Assembly (NCBI GenBank): GCA_019637315.1 | Contig: JAHBVU010000008.1 | Coordinates: forward strand, 1 to 64,000 | Reading direction: 5' to 3' | Source: Gemmatimonadales bacterium | GTDB taxonomy: Bacteria; Gemmatimonadota; Gemmatimonadetes; Gemmatimonadales; GWC2-71-9 | Length of the DNA: 64,000 nucleotides | Made by a program: the position numbers and the translations under genes | Notes under the pieces: model-generated | Seen by the model: only the letters and a program-made list of their open reading frames with translations | Told to the model about the DNA's origin: nothing | Database searches by the model: none | Part shown: in pieces, positions 19,428 to 30,256 of the stretch | Position numbering within the stretch: position 1 is the stretch's first letter | Layout of the letters: every line of letters starts with the position of its first letter

Positions 19428-19697
19428 TCACCCCTGACGGGCCCGATCTCGAATCTCGGCCACGGCAAGGCCAGCGAGCGTCGATATCAGGACTACGCCA
19501 GCCAGCTTGGCGCCGCGAGACCAGCGTGATCCGAGCGCGAGTCGTTGGACGTTGCGGTTCAGATCCACGACGATCGCGACACCGGCCGCCGCGAGGCCAG
19601 CCTTGGCGCCGGCAATCAGGGCAGAGGCGGCGAGACCACCAGCGTCGTCCCGGACACGCCGAGCGGTTTGCTTGATCGAACGAGAGAGTTTGGCCAT
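19428..19697 (-). CDS. Small hypothetical membrane-associated protein
   Basis: Not recognised. 89 residues: a basic N-terminal part (MAKLSRSIKQTARRVRDD), an Ala/Gly-rich stretch (residues 20-42, AASALIAGAKAGLAAAGVAIV) and a second hydrophobic segment near the end (AKLAGVVLISTLAGLAVAEI). The ATG at 19697 has GAGG five bases upstream; a longer frame up to 19907 is not supported. It stands alone between convergent and divergent neighbours. Confidence 0.55.
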   Translation of the reverse strand: MAKLSRSIKQTARRVRDDAGGLAASALIAGAKAGLAAAGVAIVVDLNRNVQRLALGSRWSRGAKLAGVVLISTLAGLAVAEIRDRARQG

Positions 19698-19905
19698 CGA
19701 GTCCTCGATCCGTTGCGTGCAGCTGCTACTCGAGAGACGCTCGCCAGGCCTGGCTGGTGCACCTGCCAGGTCAGCCCCTCTTCGAGGACGAGCGTCCGGT
19801 GCGCGCTCGACCTGGCACCGTGCGGCGCCGGCACCTGGCATCCCGGAGGCCGCTGCGGCACTTTCCAGCGTCAGCCCGACACCACCTCCCAACGGTCCGG
19901 TCCCC

Positions 19906-21169
19906 ATGAAGCGACGTCACTTCATTCGATCCGCTTCGGCACTGGCAGCCGCGCCCCTCCTCCGGTTCCGGCCCAGGCAGGAGCCACGGCACGTCAACGG
20001 CGCCCGGCTCAACGGCTGGCTCGAGCGATTCGACAGCGTCGGCCGGACTGCCGGCGGCATCAATCGCGTTGCCTACTCCGAAGCGGATCTCGCTGGCCGC
20101 CAGTTTGCCCTGAGTCTGCTTCGCGAGGCAGAGCTTGCGCCTCGCATCGACGCCGCCGGAAACATCCTGGCCCGGGTCCCTGGCGCCGATCCGTCGCTGC
20201 CCCCCATCGTGATCGGCTCGCACATCGATTCGGTCACCGACGGCGGCAACTTCGATGGTCCGGTCGGCTCGTTTGCCGGTATCGAGATCGCCCGCTCGCT
20301 GCGGGAACAGGCCATCCGGCTCCGGCACCCGCTCGAGGTCGCGATCTGGGCCAACGAGGAGGGCGGCGTGATCGGCAGTAAGCTGGCCATTGGCGATCGG
20401 GCGAATGTCGACCTCGACAGCGTGGCGCGCTCCGGCCGAAGCATTCGTGAGGGCATCGGTCTGATCGGCGGCAACCTGGCGCGGCTCGACGACGAGGTCC
20501 GCCCCAAAGGCAGCGCCCGCTGCTACCTGGAACTGCACATCGAACAGGGCGGTCTGCTCGAGCAGGCAGGGCTGTCGATCGGCGTCGTTCAGGGCATCGT
20601 CGGCTTGCGATGGTTCGAGGTGACGATCGAGGGATTTGCCAACCACGCGGGCACCACCCCGATGGATCGGCGCCAGGATGCCATGCTGGCCGCGGCTCAG
20701 TTCACGGTGGCGGTCAACCAGGCTGTGCGCAGCGAGCCAGGGCGTCAGGTCGCGACCGTCGGCCGCCTGGTGCCGAACCCGAACATGACGAACGTGGTTC
20801 CCGGCCGGGTCACCCTGACCGTCGATCTGCGCGATCTCGACCCCGACAAGCTGACTCGATTCACCCGGACCTTCGAACGCCTGGGCCGAGAGATCGGGCA
20901 GGCGACCGGGACCACGTTTTCGTTCCAGGAGACCGTCAACAGCAATCCCGCCCTCGCCGACCCTGATGTGATGAACACGATCGAGGCCAGCGCCGCGCGA
21001 CTGGGCCTGAGCCGTCAGCGGATGCCGAGCGGTGCCGGGCACGATGCGCAGGAACTGGCCCGCATCGCTCCGATGGGAATGATTTTCGTGCCGAGCGTGG
21101 GCGGGATCAGCCATTCGCCCCGGGAGTTCACCCGCGCGGAGGATGTGACGCGCGGGGCCAACGTCCTGT

Positions 21170-21198
<29 letters not shown>
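19906..21198 (+). CDS. Tat-exported M20-family amidohydrolase (hydantoinase/carbamoylase type)
   Basis: Dizinc hydrolase of the N-carbamoyl-L-amino-acid hydrolase/allantoate amidohydrolase group, 430 residues. Metal ligands are visible in GSHIDSVTDGGNFDG (His, Asp), NEEGG (Glu pair) and LHIEQG (His), with a further His in SGAGHDAQE. The dimerisation domain carries FANHAGTTPMDRRQDA. The start has a twin-arginine signal (RRHFIRSASALAAAPLL), so it is probably exported folded; most relatives are cytoplasmic. The substrate (carbamoyl amino acid, allantoate, ureidoglycine) cannot be fixed. The 3' end overlaps the convergent beta-lactamase-fold gene by 29 bases. Confidence 0.88.
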
Positions 21199-22687
<1,489 letters not shown>

Positions 22688-22912
22688 GCGCCATTCCTCA
22701 GTGTGACGTGACGGAGAGTGTGCCCGGAGAATATCCCAACGGACTCGACCGCGCCACATCACCGTGAATTCTCGTCACGACCCGGCGGATACCGTCCTGT
22801 GACCGTCCCGTCAATCGGCCGTCGCGCGTCAAGGCAAGCTTCCTCCCGCATCCGACCTGGGTCGTTGCCCGCGGCGGAAGCCCATCGAACTCTCACCAAC
22901 CGGAGCTTGCCT

Positions 22913-25006
22913 GTGAACGCTCACCACCGTGTTCGCTTCGCGCGTCACGCCGTCCTGGCCCTGGCGACCATCAGCGTCGCCGCCTGCCAGGACCTGATCC
23001 CAACCGATCCGCCACCGCCGCCCCCGTCCCTCGCGACCATCGGCGTCACGCTGCCCGTGTCCTCCCTCGCCCTCGGCGAGACGGCCAGCGCCAGCGCAAG
23101 CGGCGTCGACCAGAAAGGGAATCCCTATCCGCTCGACGGCGTGACCTGGTCCTCGTCGGCGCCCACAATCGCCAGCGTGAGTGCGACCGGCATGGTGACG
23201 GGTGTAGCGCCCGGTACGGCCAACATCGTGGCAAGCTCAGCCGGCAAATCGGGCCAGCGAACCGTTACGGTCTCGACACCCCCGGCCATCGTGATCAACG
23301 AAGTCGAATCGAACGGCGGCACTCCGGGCGACTGGATCGAACTCTTCAACCCGACCGGCGCCGCGATCGACCTCTCGGGCTGGATCGTTCGCGACAACGA
23401 CGATACCCGCCGAGCCGTGATTCCCGCCAACACGATCGTTGCAGCCGGCGGATACTACATCGTCGAAGAGGCACTGCTCGGCTTCGGTCTGGGGGCCTCC
23501 GATGCGGTCCGACTGTACAACCCATTCGAGGTACTGATCACGTCCTATGTGTGGACCGCACATGCGGCCACCACCTACGGCCGCTGCCCCAACGGCACCG
23601 GCGAGTTCACCACCACGACGAGTTCCACCAAGGGCGCAGCCAACGACTGCAGCATCGCCGTGCGTATCAACGAGATCGAATCCAGCGGCGGCACTCCGGG
23701 CGACTGGGTCGAGCTGATCAACGCAGGTCCAAGGGTTGCAGACCTGTCGGGCTACATCGTCCGCGACAACGACGACAGCCACACCTACACGATCCCGGCG
23801 GGAACCACCCTTGCGCCAGGCGCGTTTCTCATAATCGAGGAAGCCGCCCTCAACTACGGCCTGGGCGGTGCCGACGCGGTGCGCCTCTTCTCACCAAGCG
23901 GAGCACTGGTCGATTCGTACAGCTGGACCACCCACGCGCCGGTCACCTACGGTCGCTGCCCGGACGGCACCGGCGCATTCGCGGCAACCACCGCGTCGAC
24001 GAAAGGCTCAGCCAACGTCTGCGGCGCCAGCTCCGGCCCAACCGCCAATCCGTGGCCCGGATCAAACACCGTGACGGTCGCTGACAGCCCCAACACGTTC
24101 AACGGAAATCTGAGCGGGCTGGTCTACGAGTCGACCACCAGCGGTCCCGTTCTCTGGGCGGCACGCAATGGTCCGGGCGCCATCTTCCGGCTGGTCTGGA
24201 ACGGCACGATCTGGAGGCCCGACTCCACCAACGGCTGGGGTGCAGGCAAAGCAGTCCGCTACCCCGACGGCACCGGCGATCCCGACGCCGAGGGCATCAC
24301 CATCGGCGCAGCCGGCTCGGCAGACGGGCTCTACATTGCAACCGAGCGGAACAACCAGACCAGTTCGGTGAGCCGGAACACGATCCTCCGTTTCGATGCC
24401 CAACAGGCCGGCGCCACCCTGACAGCTACGCACGCCTGGGACCTGACTGCCGATCTGCCGGCTGTGGGACCCAATCTGGGGCTCGAAGCCATTACCTGGG
24501 TTCCGGACTCGTTCCTGGTCAACCGCGGTTTCTTCGACGAAGCCGCCGGCCGCACTTACAACCCGGCCGACTACCCCAATCACGGCACCGGACTCTTCTT
24601 TGTCGGGATCGAGGCCAACGGCGGGATCTACGCCTACGCGCTCGATCACGCCACCGGCGGGTTTACCCGCGTCGCGACCATCGTCAGCGGCTTCGTCGGG
24701 GTGATGGACCTGAGCTTCGACCGCGAACTGGGCTACCTCTGGGCCGTCTGCGACGACGGCTGCCAGGGTCGCACCGCGACACTCGAGATCGACGGCCAGG
24801 CGGGATCGGCCTCGCTCGGTCGCTTCGTGGTGACGCACCGCTTCGAGCGGCCGAGCACCATGCCGAACCTGAACAACGAAGGGTTCGGCATCGCGGCGCA
24901 GGCCGCCTGCGTGGCCGGGCAGAAGCCGGTCTTCTGGGCCGACGACTCGGAGACCGGCGGCCATGCGATTCGTGCGGCATCCCTGCCGTGCGCCCGCTTC
25001 CCCTGA
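22913..25006 (+). CDS. Lipoprotein with Ig-like, two lamin-tail (LTD) and esterase/phytase-like domains
   Basis: A 697-residue surface lipoprotein (signal ending ATISVAAC). Order: a Pro-rich linker, a bacterial Ig-like Big_2 domain (about 40-120, ending TANIVASSAGKSGQRTVTV), two lamin-tail domains (about 125-240 and 245-365), each opening INE(V/I)ES-GGTPGDW(I/V)EL and closing with TYGRCP-GTG, then a beta-propeller-like domain of the esterase-like/phytase-like type (about 385-697). The GTG at 22913 has GGAG eight bases upstream. LTDs are found in bacterial secreted nucleases and surface proteins. The enzymatic role is unproven. Confidence 0.8.
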   Translation: MNAHHRVRFARHAVLALATISVAACQDLIPTDPPPPPPSLATIGVTLPVSSLALGETASASASGVDQKGNPYPLDGVTWSSSAPTIASVSATGMVTGVAPGTANIVASSAGKSGQRTVTVSTPPAIVINEVESNGGTPGDWIELFNPTGAAIDLSGWIVRDNDDTRRAVIPANTIVAAGGYYIVEEALLGFGLGASDAVRLYNPFEVLITSYVWTAHAATTYGRCPNGTGEFTTTTSSTKGAANDCSIAVRINEIESSGGTPGDWVELINAGPRVADLSGYIVRDNDDSHTYTIPAGTTLAPGAFLIIEEAALNYGLGGADAVRLFSPSGALVDSYSWTTHAPVTYGRCPDGTGAFAATTASTKGSANVCGASSGPTANPWPGSNTVTVADSPNTFNGNLSGLVYESTTSGPVLWAARNGPGAIFRLVWNGTIWRPDSTNGWGAGKAVRYPDGTGDPDAEGITIGAAGSADGLYIATERNNQTSSVSRNTILRFDAQQAGATLTATHAWDLTADLPAVGPNLGLEAITWVPDSFLVNRGFFDEAAGRTYNPADYPNHGTGLFFVGIEANGGIYAYALDHATGGFTRVATIVSGFVGVMDLSFDRELGYLWAVCDDGCQGRTATLEIDGQAGSASLGRFVVTHRFERPSTMPNLNNEGFGIAAQAACVAGQKPVFWADDSETGGHAIRAASLPCARFP

Positions 25007-25026
25007 CCACTTGAGTCACCTGCCGG

Positions 25027-25048
25027 GCGACCGATGATCATCGGTCGC
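25027..25048. terminator. Hairpin terminator
   Basis: A perfect 22-base palindrome (stem GCGACCGAT with ATCGGTCGC, loop GATC) 20 bases after the stop of the LTD lipoprotein gene. Confidence 0.75.
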
Positions 25049-25144
25049 TCGGTAGCCGTTTCTGCCCGCACCGTGTCGCGACTGTCTGCTGGTCCTGGCG
25101 GTCGGTGACTCACCGGGCCCGGATCACGCCCCGGGCAACCCCGC

Positions 25145-25150
25145 TAGATT
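25145..25150 (+). promoter_or_regulatory. Possible -10 box of a leaderless transcript
   Basis: TAGATT lies seven bases before the ATG of the methyltransferase gene at 25158, and no Shine-Dalgarno is present. The spacing fits transcription starting at the start codon itself. No clear -35 box is seen. Confidence 0.35.
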
Positions 25151-25157
25151 TCGACCG

Positions 25158-26318
25158 ATGTCGAACGAAATTCGCGTCAGCCAGCGCGGCGCGCTTCGCT
25201 GGGCCCGCCAGCATCCCTGGATCTTTGCCAGCGATGTGATCCGGGAAGAAGGCCCTCCCGGCATCGTCGTCGTCTCCGATCAGCGCGGCAAGCGGCTCGG
25301 CATTGCGCTCTACTCTCCCCGATCGGAGATTCGCCTGCGCCTGCTCGACCGCCGCGCCGATGCGACGATCGACGCTGACTGGTGGACCGCCCGCATCCGC
25401 GATGCGCACCAGCGGCGAAGCGGTATCGATGCTACGGCTTACCGCGTCGTCCACGGCGAGGGTGACGGCCTCCCGTCCTTGATCATCGACCGCTACGACC
25501 GTTGGATCGCCGCCCAGCTGCTGAGCGCCGGCCTCGAAACCTGCCGCGCGGACATCCTGACCGCGATCGACCGAGTCCTCAACCCAGCTGGCATTCTGCT
25601 CCGTAACGACGCCCCCGTCCGGCGACACGAGGGACTGGCCGAAGAGATCGAGGTTGCCGCGGGCGAGGTGCCCGAAGAGGTTGAGGTCCGCGAAGGGCCG
25701 ATTGGTTACCTGGTCCCGCTTCGAACCGGTCAGAAAACCGGGGCATTCCTCGATCAGCGGAGCAATCGGATGCGGGCCGCGGCCGCGATGCCCGATGGCG
25801 GCACCGGCCTCGATTGCTTCAGCTATCACGGATCCTTCGCGCTGCACCTTGCCCGCCGAGCGAGCCGGGTGGTTGCCCTCGACGTGAGTGGCGAAGCGCT
25901 GGCGCGGGGGCGACGCAACGCTGAGTTGAACGGCTTTGGCAATCTCGAGTGGCGCGAAGCGGATGTCTTCGACGCGCTGCGTGAAATGGACCGAGCCCGA
26001 GAGCGCTTCGACGTTGTCGTGGTCGACCCCCCCGCCTTCGCCAAATCGAAGGCGTCGATTCCCAAGGCCCTGCGCGGCTACAAAGACATCAACCTGCATG
26101 CGATGCGGCTGGTCCGACCGGGGGGCACGCTGATATCCGCATCCTGCTCCTTTCATGTCCGCTGGCCGGACTTCCTGACCATGGTCGGTGACGCGGCGGC
26201 CGACAGCGGGCGCCGGGTTACCATGCTGGACCACCTGCCCCAGCCGGTCGATCACCCCGAGATCGTCACTGTTCCCGAGACGGGGTATCTCAAGGGCGTG
26301 GTGCTGCGGATCGACTGA
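25158..26318 (+). CDS. rlmI: RlmI-type SAM-dependent 23S rRNA cytosine methyltransferase
   Basis: A 386-residue protein of the RlmI/RlmO family, which makes m5C (C1962 in E. coli 23S rRNA). An N-terminal PUA-like domain (about 1-75, with HPWIFASDV) is followed by a middle domain (DGLPSLIIDRYDRW) and a Rossmann methyltransferase domain: SAM motif LDCFSYHGSFALHLA, acidic residue in VVALDVSGEAL, motif IV DPPAFAKSK and a catalytic Cys in ISASCS. The start appears leaderless (see -10 box). It stands alone as a transcription unit. The exact target base is inferred from the family. Confidence 0.85.
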   Translation: MSNEIRVSQRGALRWARQHPWIFASDVIREEGPPGIVVVSDQRGKRLGIALYSPRSEIRLRLLDRRADATIDADWWTARIRDAHQRRSGIDATAYRVVHGEGDGLPSLIIDRYDRWIAAQLLSAGLETCRADILTAIDRVLNPAGILLRNDAPVRRHEGLAEEIEVAAGEVPEEVEVREGPIGYLVPLRTGQKTGAFLDQRSNRMRAAAAMPDGGTGLDCFSYHGSFALHLARRASRVVALDVSGEALARGRRNAELNGFGNLEWREADVFDALREMDRARERFDVVVVDPPAFAKSKASIPKALRGYKDINLHAMRLVRPGGTLISASCSFHVRWPDFLTMVGDAAADSGRRVTMLDHLPQPVDHPEIVTVPETGYLKGVVLRID

Positions 26319-26450
26319 GCCCCCGCCGGCTTCGGACTCTGTTCGGGACCACCGAGACCCTCCGGCGAGGGAACAGCGCGCTACCCAAGCTCCCCTCTCG
26401 CATGCGTTGGCGCCGCGTTGCTATATTGCGAGGCCGGACTCCTCACTACC

Positions 26451-27332
26451 GTGCTGACTGCTACGCAACTTGAAGCCCAGACGCAGTCCCCTCCGAAGCG
26501 GATCCGTTCTCTGCCGTCTTTGGAGCAGCAGTATCGCGCCTATCTCATGCAACGGATCGAGGATTACAAGGACTCGCTGACCCGCGAGGACCTGTTGCGT
26601 CTGGGCGATGTGGCCGCGCGGGAACTCCAGGGTGGCGCCGACGACCAGTTCGTGCTGACCGAGATGCTGATGCAGGAAACGGTCGACCAGCAGATCATCA
26701 AGCGGCTCAACCTCCCGACCTTCCGGAAGTGGCGCTCCAAGATTCTGCCGCTCCGAGAAGCCCAGCGGAGCCCGACTCGCTGGGGCATCCGCACCACCGA
26801 TCCGGTCTCGCAGGTGCTGCCTCGCCTCGAACCGGGCGACCGGATCCTGGTTGTTGGCGGTGGCGCCGAGCACGCTGCCTACCTGCTGGCGGCTCACGAC
26901 ACCGAGATCAAGTGCCTCGTCGGCGACACCAGCGCCGCGGATCGCATCGAGGGGAAACTGGCCTCGGAATCCCTGAGCGGGCAGTGCTGCGTCTATGTCC
27001 TGAAGCTGGGCGGCGGCTGGCTCCCGGCCGATGTGACCGGCCCGTTCCACTTGGTCGTGATGGACGCGGCCGCCGTGGCGCCCTTGCCCCGAGAGCAGCA
27101 GCGCACGCTGATCCTGCAGGCGCAACAGCGGACGGCGCCCGATGGCCTGCACGCCCTGGTCAGTTCCGACGCCGACATCGCCCCGGAAGGGTATCTGAGC
27201 CACTACCCCGACTGGCAGCGCATCGTTCCCGCCGGCGATCCCGTGACCAAAACCTCCGGTCAGGGGCTCCGCGGCCTCCTGTTGAGCGGCCCCCCGGTAC
27301 CCCCGGCAACCAGCCTGACCTCGATCCGCTGA
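26451..27332 (+). CDS. Hypothetical protein with a degenerate methyltransferase-like Rossmann domain
   Basis: Not firmly recognised. 293 residues from a GTG at 26451; a TTG at 26418 would add 11. The N-terminal 110 residues are helical and charged (EQQYRAYLMQRIEDYKDSLTREDLL). The C-terminal part has a Rossmann-like order: DRILVVGGGAEHAAYLLAAHD, a following acidic position (KCLVGDTSAADR), and FHLVVMDAAAVAPLPREQQR as in methyltransferase motif IV. Key SAM residues are not clear, so catalytic activity is doubtful. A TATATT box at 26422-26427 may be its promoter. Confidence 0.55.
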   Translation: MLTATQLEAQTQSPPKRIRSLPSLEQQYRAYLMQRIEDYKDSLTREDLLRLGDVAARELQGGADDQFVLTEMLMQETVDQQIIKRLNLPTFRKWRSKILPLREAQRSPTRWGIRTTDPVSQVLPRLEPGDRILVVGGGAEHAAYLLAAHDTEIKCLVGDTSAADRIEGKLASESLSGQCCVYVLKLGGGWLPADVTGPFHLVVMDAAAVAPLPREQQRTLILQAQQRTAPDGLHALVSSDADIAPEGYLSHYPDWQRIVPAGDPVTKTSGQGLRGLLLSGPPVPPATSLTSIR

Positions 27333-27420
27333 CCCCTGTTGTCGACCCGGTGTGTCACACCAGCGGTCGAACACGTCTCCTTGGTTAGAACGGCTCCGCG
27401 AGCCCAGCCAGGAGGCAGCT

Positions 27421-27600
27421 ATGTTCACCTCGCAGTCCTACTCGATCCATCCGGTCGCCATCGCCTGGCATCCCTCGGCGTCGCGCACGGAAGGGCGGTT
27501 GGACGGTGCCTCCCGGGTCGACGTCATCATGCTTCGTCGTCGGGTCTACGATGAATCATGGCGATCGAGGCCAATCGGCCCCGACGGCGACGACGACTGA
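27421..27600 (+). CDS. Small protein of unknown function, 59 residues
   Basis: Not recognised. The ATG at 27421 has a perfect AGGAGG six bases upstream, one of the best ribosome sites in the window. The peptide (MFTSQSYSIHPVAIAWHPSA at its start) is polar with no membrane segment and ends in Gly-Asp-rich residues (GPDGDDD). A strong hairpin terminator follows 14 bases after the stop, so this looks like a real short transcription unit between the methyltransferase-like gene and tdh. Confidence 0.55.
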   Translation: MFTSQSYSIHPVAIAWHPSASRTEGRLDGASRVDVIMLRRRVYDESWRSRPIGPDGDDD

Positions 27601-27614
27601 AGCTGAAGCTCCCT

Positions 27615-27647
27615 GCGGGGCGGACCGGAAAACCGGCTCCGCCCCGC
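27615..27647. terminator. Strong hairpin terminator
   Basis: Ten-base stem GCGGGGCGGA with TCCGCCCCGC plus an inner CCGG/CCGG stem, an AAAA loop and one bulged C. It lies just after the small ORF ending at 27600 and before tdh. Confidence 0.85.
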
Positions 27648-27710
27648 GGCGCGTCTTACCCCGGTCTCGCATCGCGACTATCTTGACCGCGGTTTTCTCC
27701 TACGAGCTCC

Positions 27711-28754
27711 ATGCGCGCCATCGTCAAAACAACTCGAGGGGTCGGTATGACCCTCGAAGACGTACCGATTCCCTCCTACGGCCCTTCCGACGTTCTCATC
27801 AAAGTCCACGCCGCCGGTGTCTGCGGCACCGACCTCCATATCTGGGAATGGGATCGCTGGGCCAGTAGCCGGATGCACCCGCCCGTCACCATCGGCCACG
27901 AGTTCGCGGGCGAGATTGCCGCTATCGGCGACGAGGCCGCCAAAGCCGGGATCTTCTCGGTAGGACAGCTCGTGACCGCCGAGGGTCATATCGTCTGCGG
28001 CGTTTGCCTCCAGTGCCGCACCGGTGCAGGCCATCTCTGCAAGGCAACCAAGATCATCGGGGTCGATCGGGATGGCGCCTTTGCAGACTACATCAGCATG
28101 CCGGCGAGCAACATCGTCCCCCTCGATGGCATCCCGGTCGAGACCGGCGCCAGCATGGATGCGGTCGGCAACGGCGTCCACACCGTCTTCGAGGGAGTCG
28201 AGGTGCCCGGAGCAACCGTGCTGGTCATTGGATGCGGACCAATCGGATGCTTTGCCGCGGGAGTGGCCCGCGCCGCCGGCGCGTCGCTCGTGATCGCGAG
28301 CGACTTCAATGACGTCCGGCTCGACCTGGCCAAGCGAATGGGCGCCCACCTGACGCTCAATCCCGGCCGCGACGATGTCGATGCCAGAATCCTCGAAGCA
28401 ACCGGCGGCATCGGCGTCGATCTCGTCTGCGAGATGAGCGGCCACCCGGCCGGTCATGCCCAAGCCTTCCGCTCGGCCCGCCTCGGCGGCCGGGTCAACA
28501 TCCTTGGCACGCCAAGCAAGAGCACCGAAGTCGACTTTGCGCACGAGATCATCTTCCGGGGGCTGACGGTCTACGGTGTGACGGGTCGCAAGATGTACGG
28601 TACCTGGAATACCATGGCGCGCCTGATCCGCAGCGGCCAGTTCGACCCGCGACCCGTGATTACCCATCGCTTCCCGCTCGAACAGATTGCCGACGCCATT
28701 GCCGTCATCAAAGAGGGTCAGGCCGGCAAAGTGATCTTGGAGATTGCCTCATGA
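27711..28754 (+). CDS. tdh: L-threonine 3-dehydrogenase
   Basis: Zinc alcohol dehydrogenase-type enzyme that oxidises L-threonine with NAD+ to 2-amino-3-ketobutyrate. 347 residues. The catalytic zinc ligand region is AAGVCGTDLHIWEWD, followed by GHEFAG; the structural zinc cysteines are in CGVCLQCRTGAGHLC; the NAD site is VLVIGCGPIGCFAAG, followed by SDFNDVRLDLAKRMGA. It overlaps kbl by four bases (ATGA), the standard two-gene threonine degradation operon. A TATCTT box about 25 bases upstream may be the promoter. Confidence 0.95.
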   Translation: MRAIVKTTRGVGMTLEDVPIPSYGPSDVLIKVHAAGVCGTDLHIWEWDRWASSRMHPPVTIGHEFAGEIAAIGDEAAKAGIFSVGQLVTAEGHIVCGVCLQCRTGAGHLCKATKIIGVDRDGAFADYISMPASNIVPLDGIPVETGASMDAVGNGVHTVFEGVEVPGATVLVIGCGPIGCFAAGVARAAGASLVIASDFNDVRLDLAKRMGAHLTLNPGRDDVDARILEATGGIGVDLVCEMSGHPAGHAQAFRSARLGGRVNILGTPSKSTEVDFAHEIIFRGLTVYGVTGRKMYGTWNTMARLIRSGQFDPRPVITHRFPLEQIADAIAVIKEGQAGKVILEIAS

Positions 28755-29950
28755 CCAACCTGCTGGATCAACGACTCGGTGCCCAGCTCGAGCAGTTCCG
28801 CCGAGACGGCATCTACAAGCGGCTCAACTACCTGGACAGCCCTCAGGCCGCCCGGGTCGTCATGGAAGGCCGAGGCGAGGTCATCATTCTCTCGTCGAAC
28901 AACTATCTCGGACTCTGCAACGAGCCCGCAGTGGTTGAAGCAGGCAAGGCCGCGTTCGACAAGTTCGGCGCCGGCTCCGCCTCGGTCCGTTTCATTTGCG
29001 GCACGCTGACCATCCACCGCGAGCTCGAGACTGCGCTCGCTCGCCTGGTAGGCACGCCGTCGTCGCTCTCGTTCATGAGCTGCTGGAACGCGAACGAGGC
29101 CTTTCCCGGCACCTTGCTGACCGAAGACGACCTGGTCCTGAGCGACCAGCTCAACCATGCGTCGATCATCGACGGGCTCCGGCTCGCCAAAGCGATCACC
29201 AAGTGCCAGACCGGGGTGTACAATCACAACGACATGGCCGACCTCGATGCCAAGCTATCGGCAGCCAAGGATCGCAAGGTCAAGATGGTGGTGACCGACG
29301 GTGTCTTCTCGATGGAAGGCAGCATCGTCAACCTCCCGGACCTGCTCACCGTCTGCCGCAAGCACGGCGCGATCGTAGTGATGGACGACAGTCACTCGAC
29401 CGGCGTTCTGGGCAAAACCGGTCGCGGTACCGCCGAGCATTTCGGCCTGGTCGGTGAGGTCGACATCATCACTACCACGCTGGGCAAGGCGCTCTCGGGC
29501 GGTGCGGGCGGATTCGTGGCCGGGTCTCATGAGGTGACCGACTACCTGATCCAGCGGGCCCGACCGCAGCTCTTCACCAACGCGTTGCCGGCCCCGGTTG
29601 CGGCGGCCGGCCTCGCTGCGATCGAGCACCTCGAGGCCCACCCAGAGCTGGCCACCCGCCTGCAGGACAACTCCCGCTACTTCCGGAGCGCGCTCCAGGA
29701 CCTTGGCTTCGAGCCGCTCGACGGCGAGACCCCGATCATCCCCGTCATCATCGGAGAGACAGCGGCCGCGATCCGGATGAGCGAGTTGCTCCTCGATGAG
29801 GGCGTCTTCGTAACCGGGTTCGGCTACCCGGTGGTCCCCCAGGGAACGGCCCGGGTCCGCTGCCAGATTTCGGCCGCCCATACCCAGGAGGACCTGGACG
29901 AGGCTCTCAGGGCCTTTTCCAAGGTCGGCAAGCGGCTCAACCTGATCTGA
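28751..29950 (+). CDS. kbl: Glycine C-acetyltransferase (2-amino-3-ketobutyrate CoA ligase)
   Basis: PLP enzyme of the alpha-oxoamine synthase family, 399 residues, that splits the product of Tdh with CoA into glycine and acetyl-CoA. Visible signatures: LSSNNYLGLC, GSASVRFICGT, VVMDDSHSTGVLGKTGRG, and the PLP lysine in TTTLGKALSGGAGGF. It is coupled to tdh by ATGA and has no Shine-Dalgarno of its own. A hairpin terminator follows at 29963. Together with gcvT elsewhere in the window it feeds threonine carbon into the glycine and one-carbon pools. Confidence 0.95.
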   Translation: MTNLLDQRLGAQLEQFRRDGIYKRLNYLDSPQAARVVMEGRGEVIILSSNNYLGLCNEPAVVEAGKAAFDKFGAGSASVRFICGTLTIHRELETALARLVGTPSSLSFMSCWNANEAFPGTLLTEDDLVLSDQLNHASIIDGLRLAKAITKCQTGVYNHNDMADLDAKLSAAKDRKVKMVVTDGVFSMEGSIVNLPDLLTVCRKHGAIVVMDDSHSTGVLGKTGRGTAEHFGLVGEVDIITTTLGKALSGGAGGFVAGSHEVTDYLIQRARPQLFTNALPAPVAAAGLAAIEHLEAHPELATRLQDNSRYFRSALQDLGFEPLDGETPIIPVIIGETAAAIRMSELLLDEGVFVTGFGYPVVPQGTARVRCQISAAHTQEDLDEALRAFSKVGKRLNLI

Positions 29951-30256
29951 GCCACCCATGGCGGAACGCGAGAGGCCCTCTCGCGTTCCCCACGAACCCT
30001 CGAAAAAGCCGGTCCGTCCGCAGAATCCCGGTGCAGCCTCCCGGAAGCCCACCAAAAGCACTACACTCCTGCACAACCAGAAACAAACGCTGTATCTCCT
30101 TTAAAAACAATATCATACGACACAGAAACCTCCAGCGTCAACTGTTCAAGAATTGACACCTCGCCGCTAAGGAGTGCAGTGAATGGCCTGAGCACGGCCT
30201 TTGCCACAGACTCCCGATGTCTCATACCCTATCGCAAAGAGGCAGGGAGGCCGTTG
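29951..30256. other. Intergenic region with terminator and AT-rich promoter segment
   Basis: After the kbl terminator the DNA becomes AT-rich (about 30060-30160), with a TTGACA at 30153-30158 but no good -10 at the right distance. An AAGGAG followed four bases later by GTG (30179) would start the next gene 26 codons earlier than the ATG chosen here; that extension would place the signal peptide internally, so it is not preferred. Confidence 0.5.
29963..29989. terminator. Hairpin terminator after kbl
   Basis: Perfect 12 bp stem GGAACGCGAGAG with CTCTCGCGTTCC and a GCC loop, 13 bases beyond the kbl stop. No T-run follows. Confidence 0.85.
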
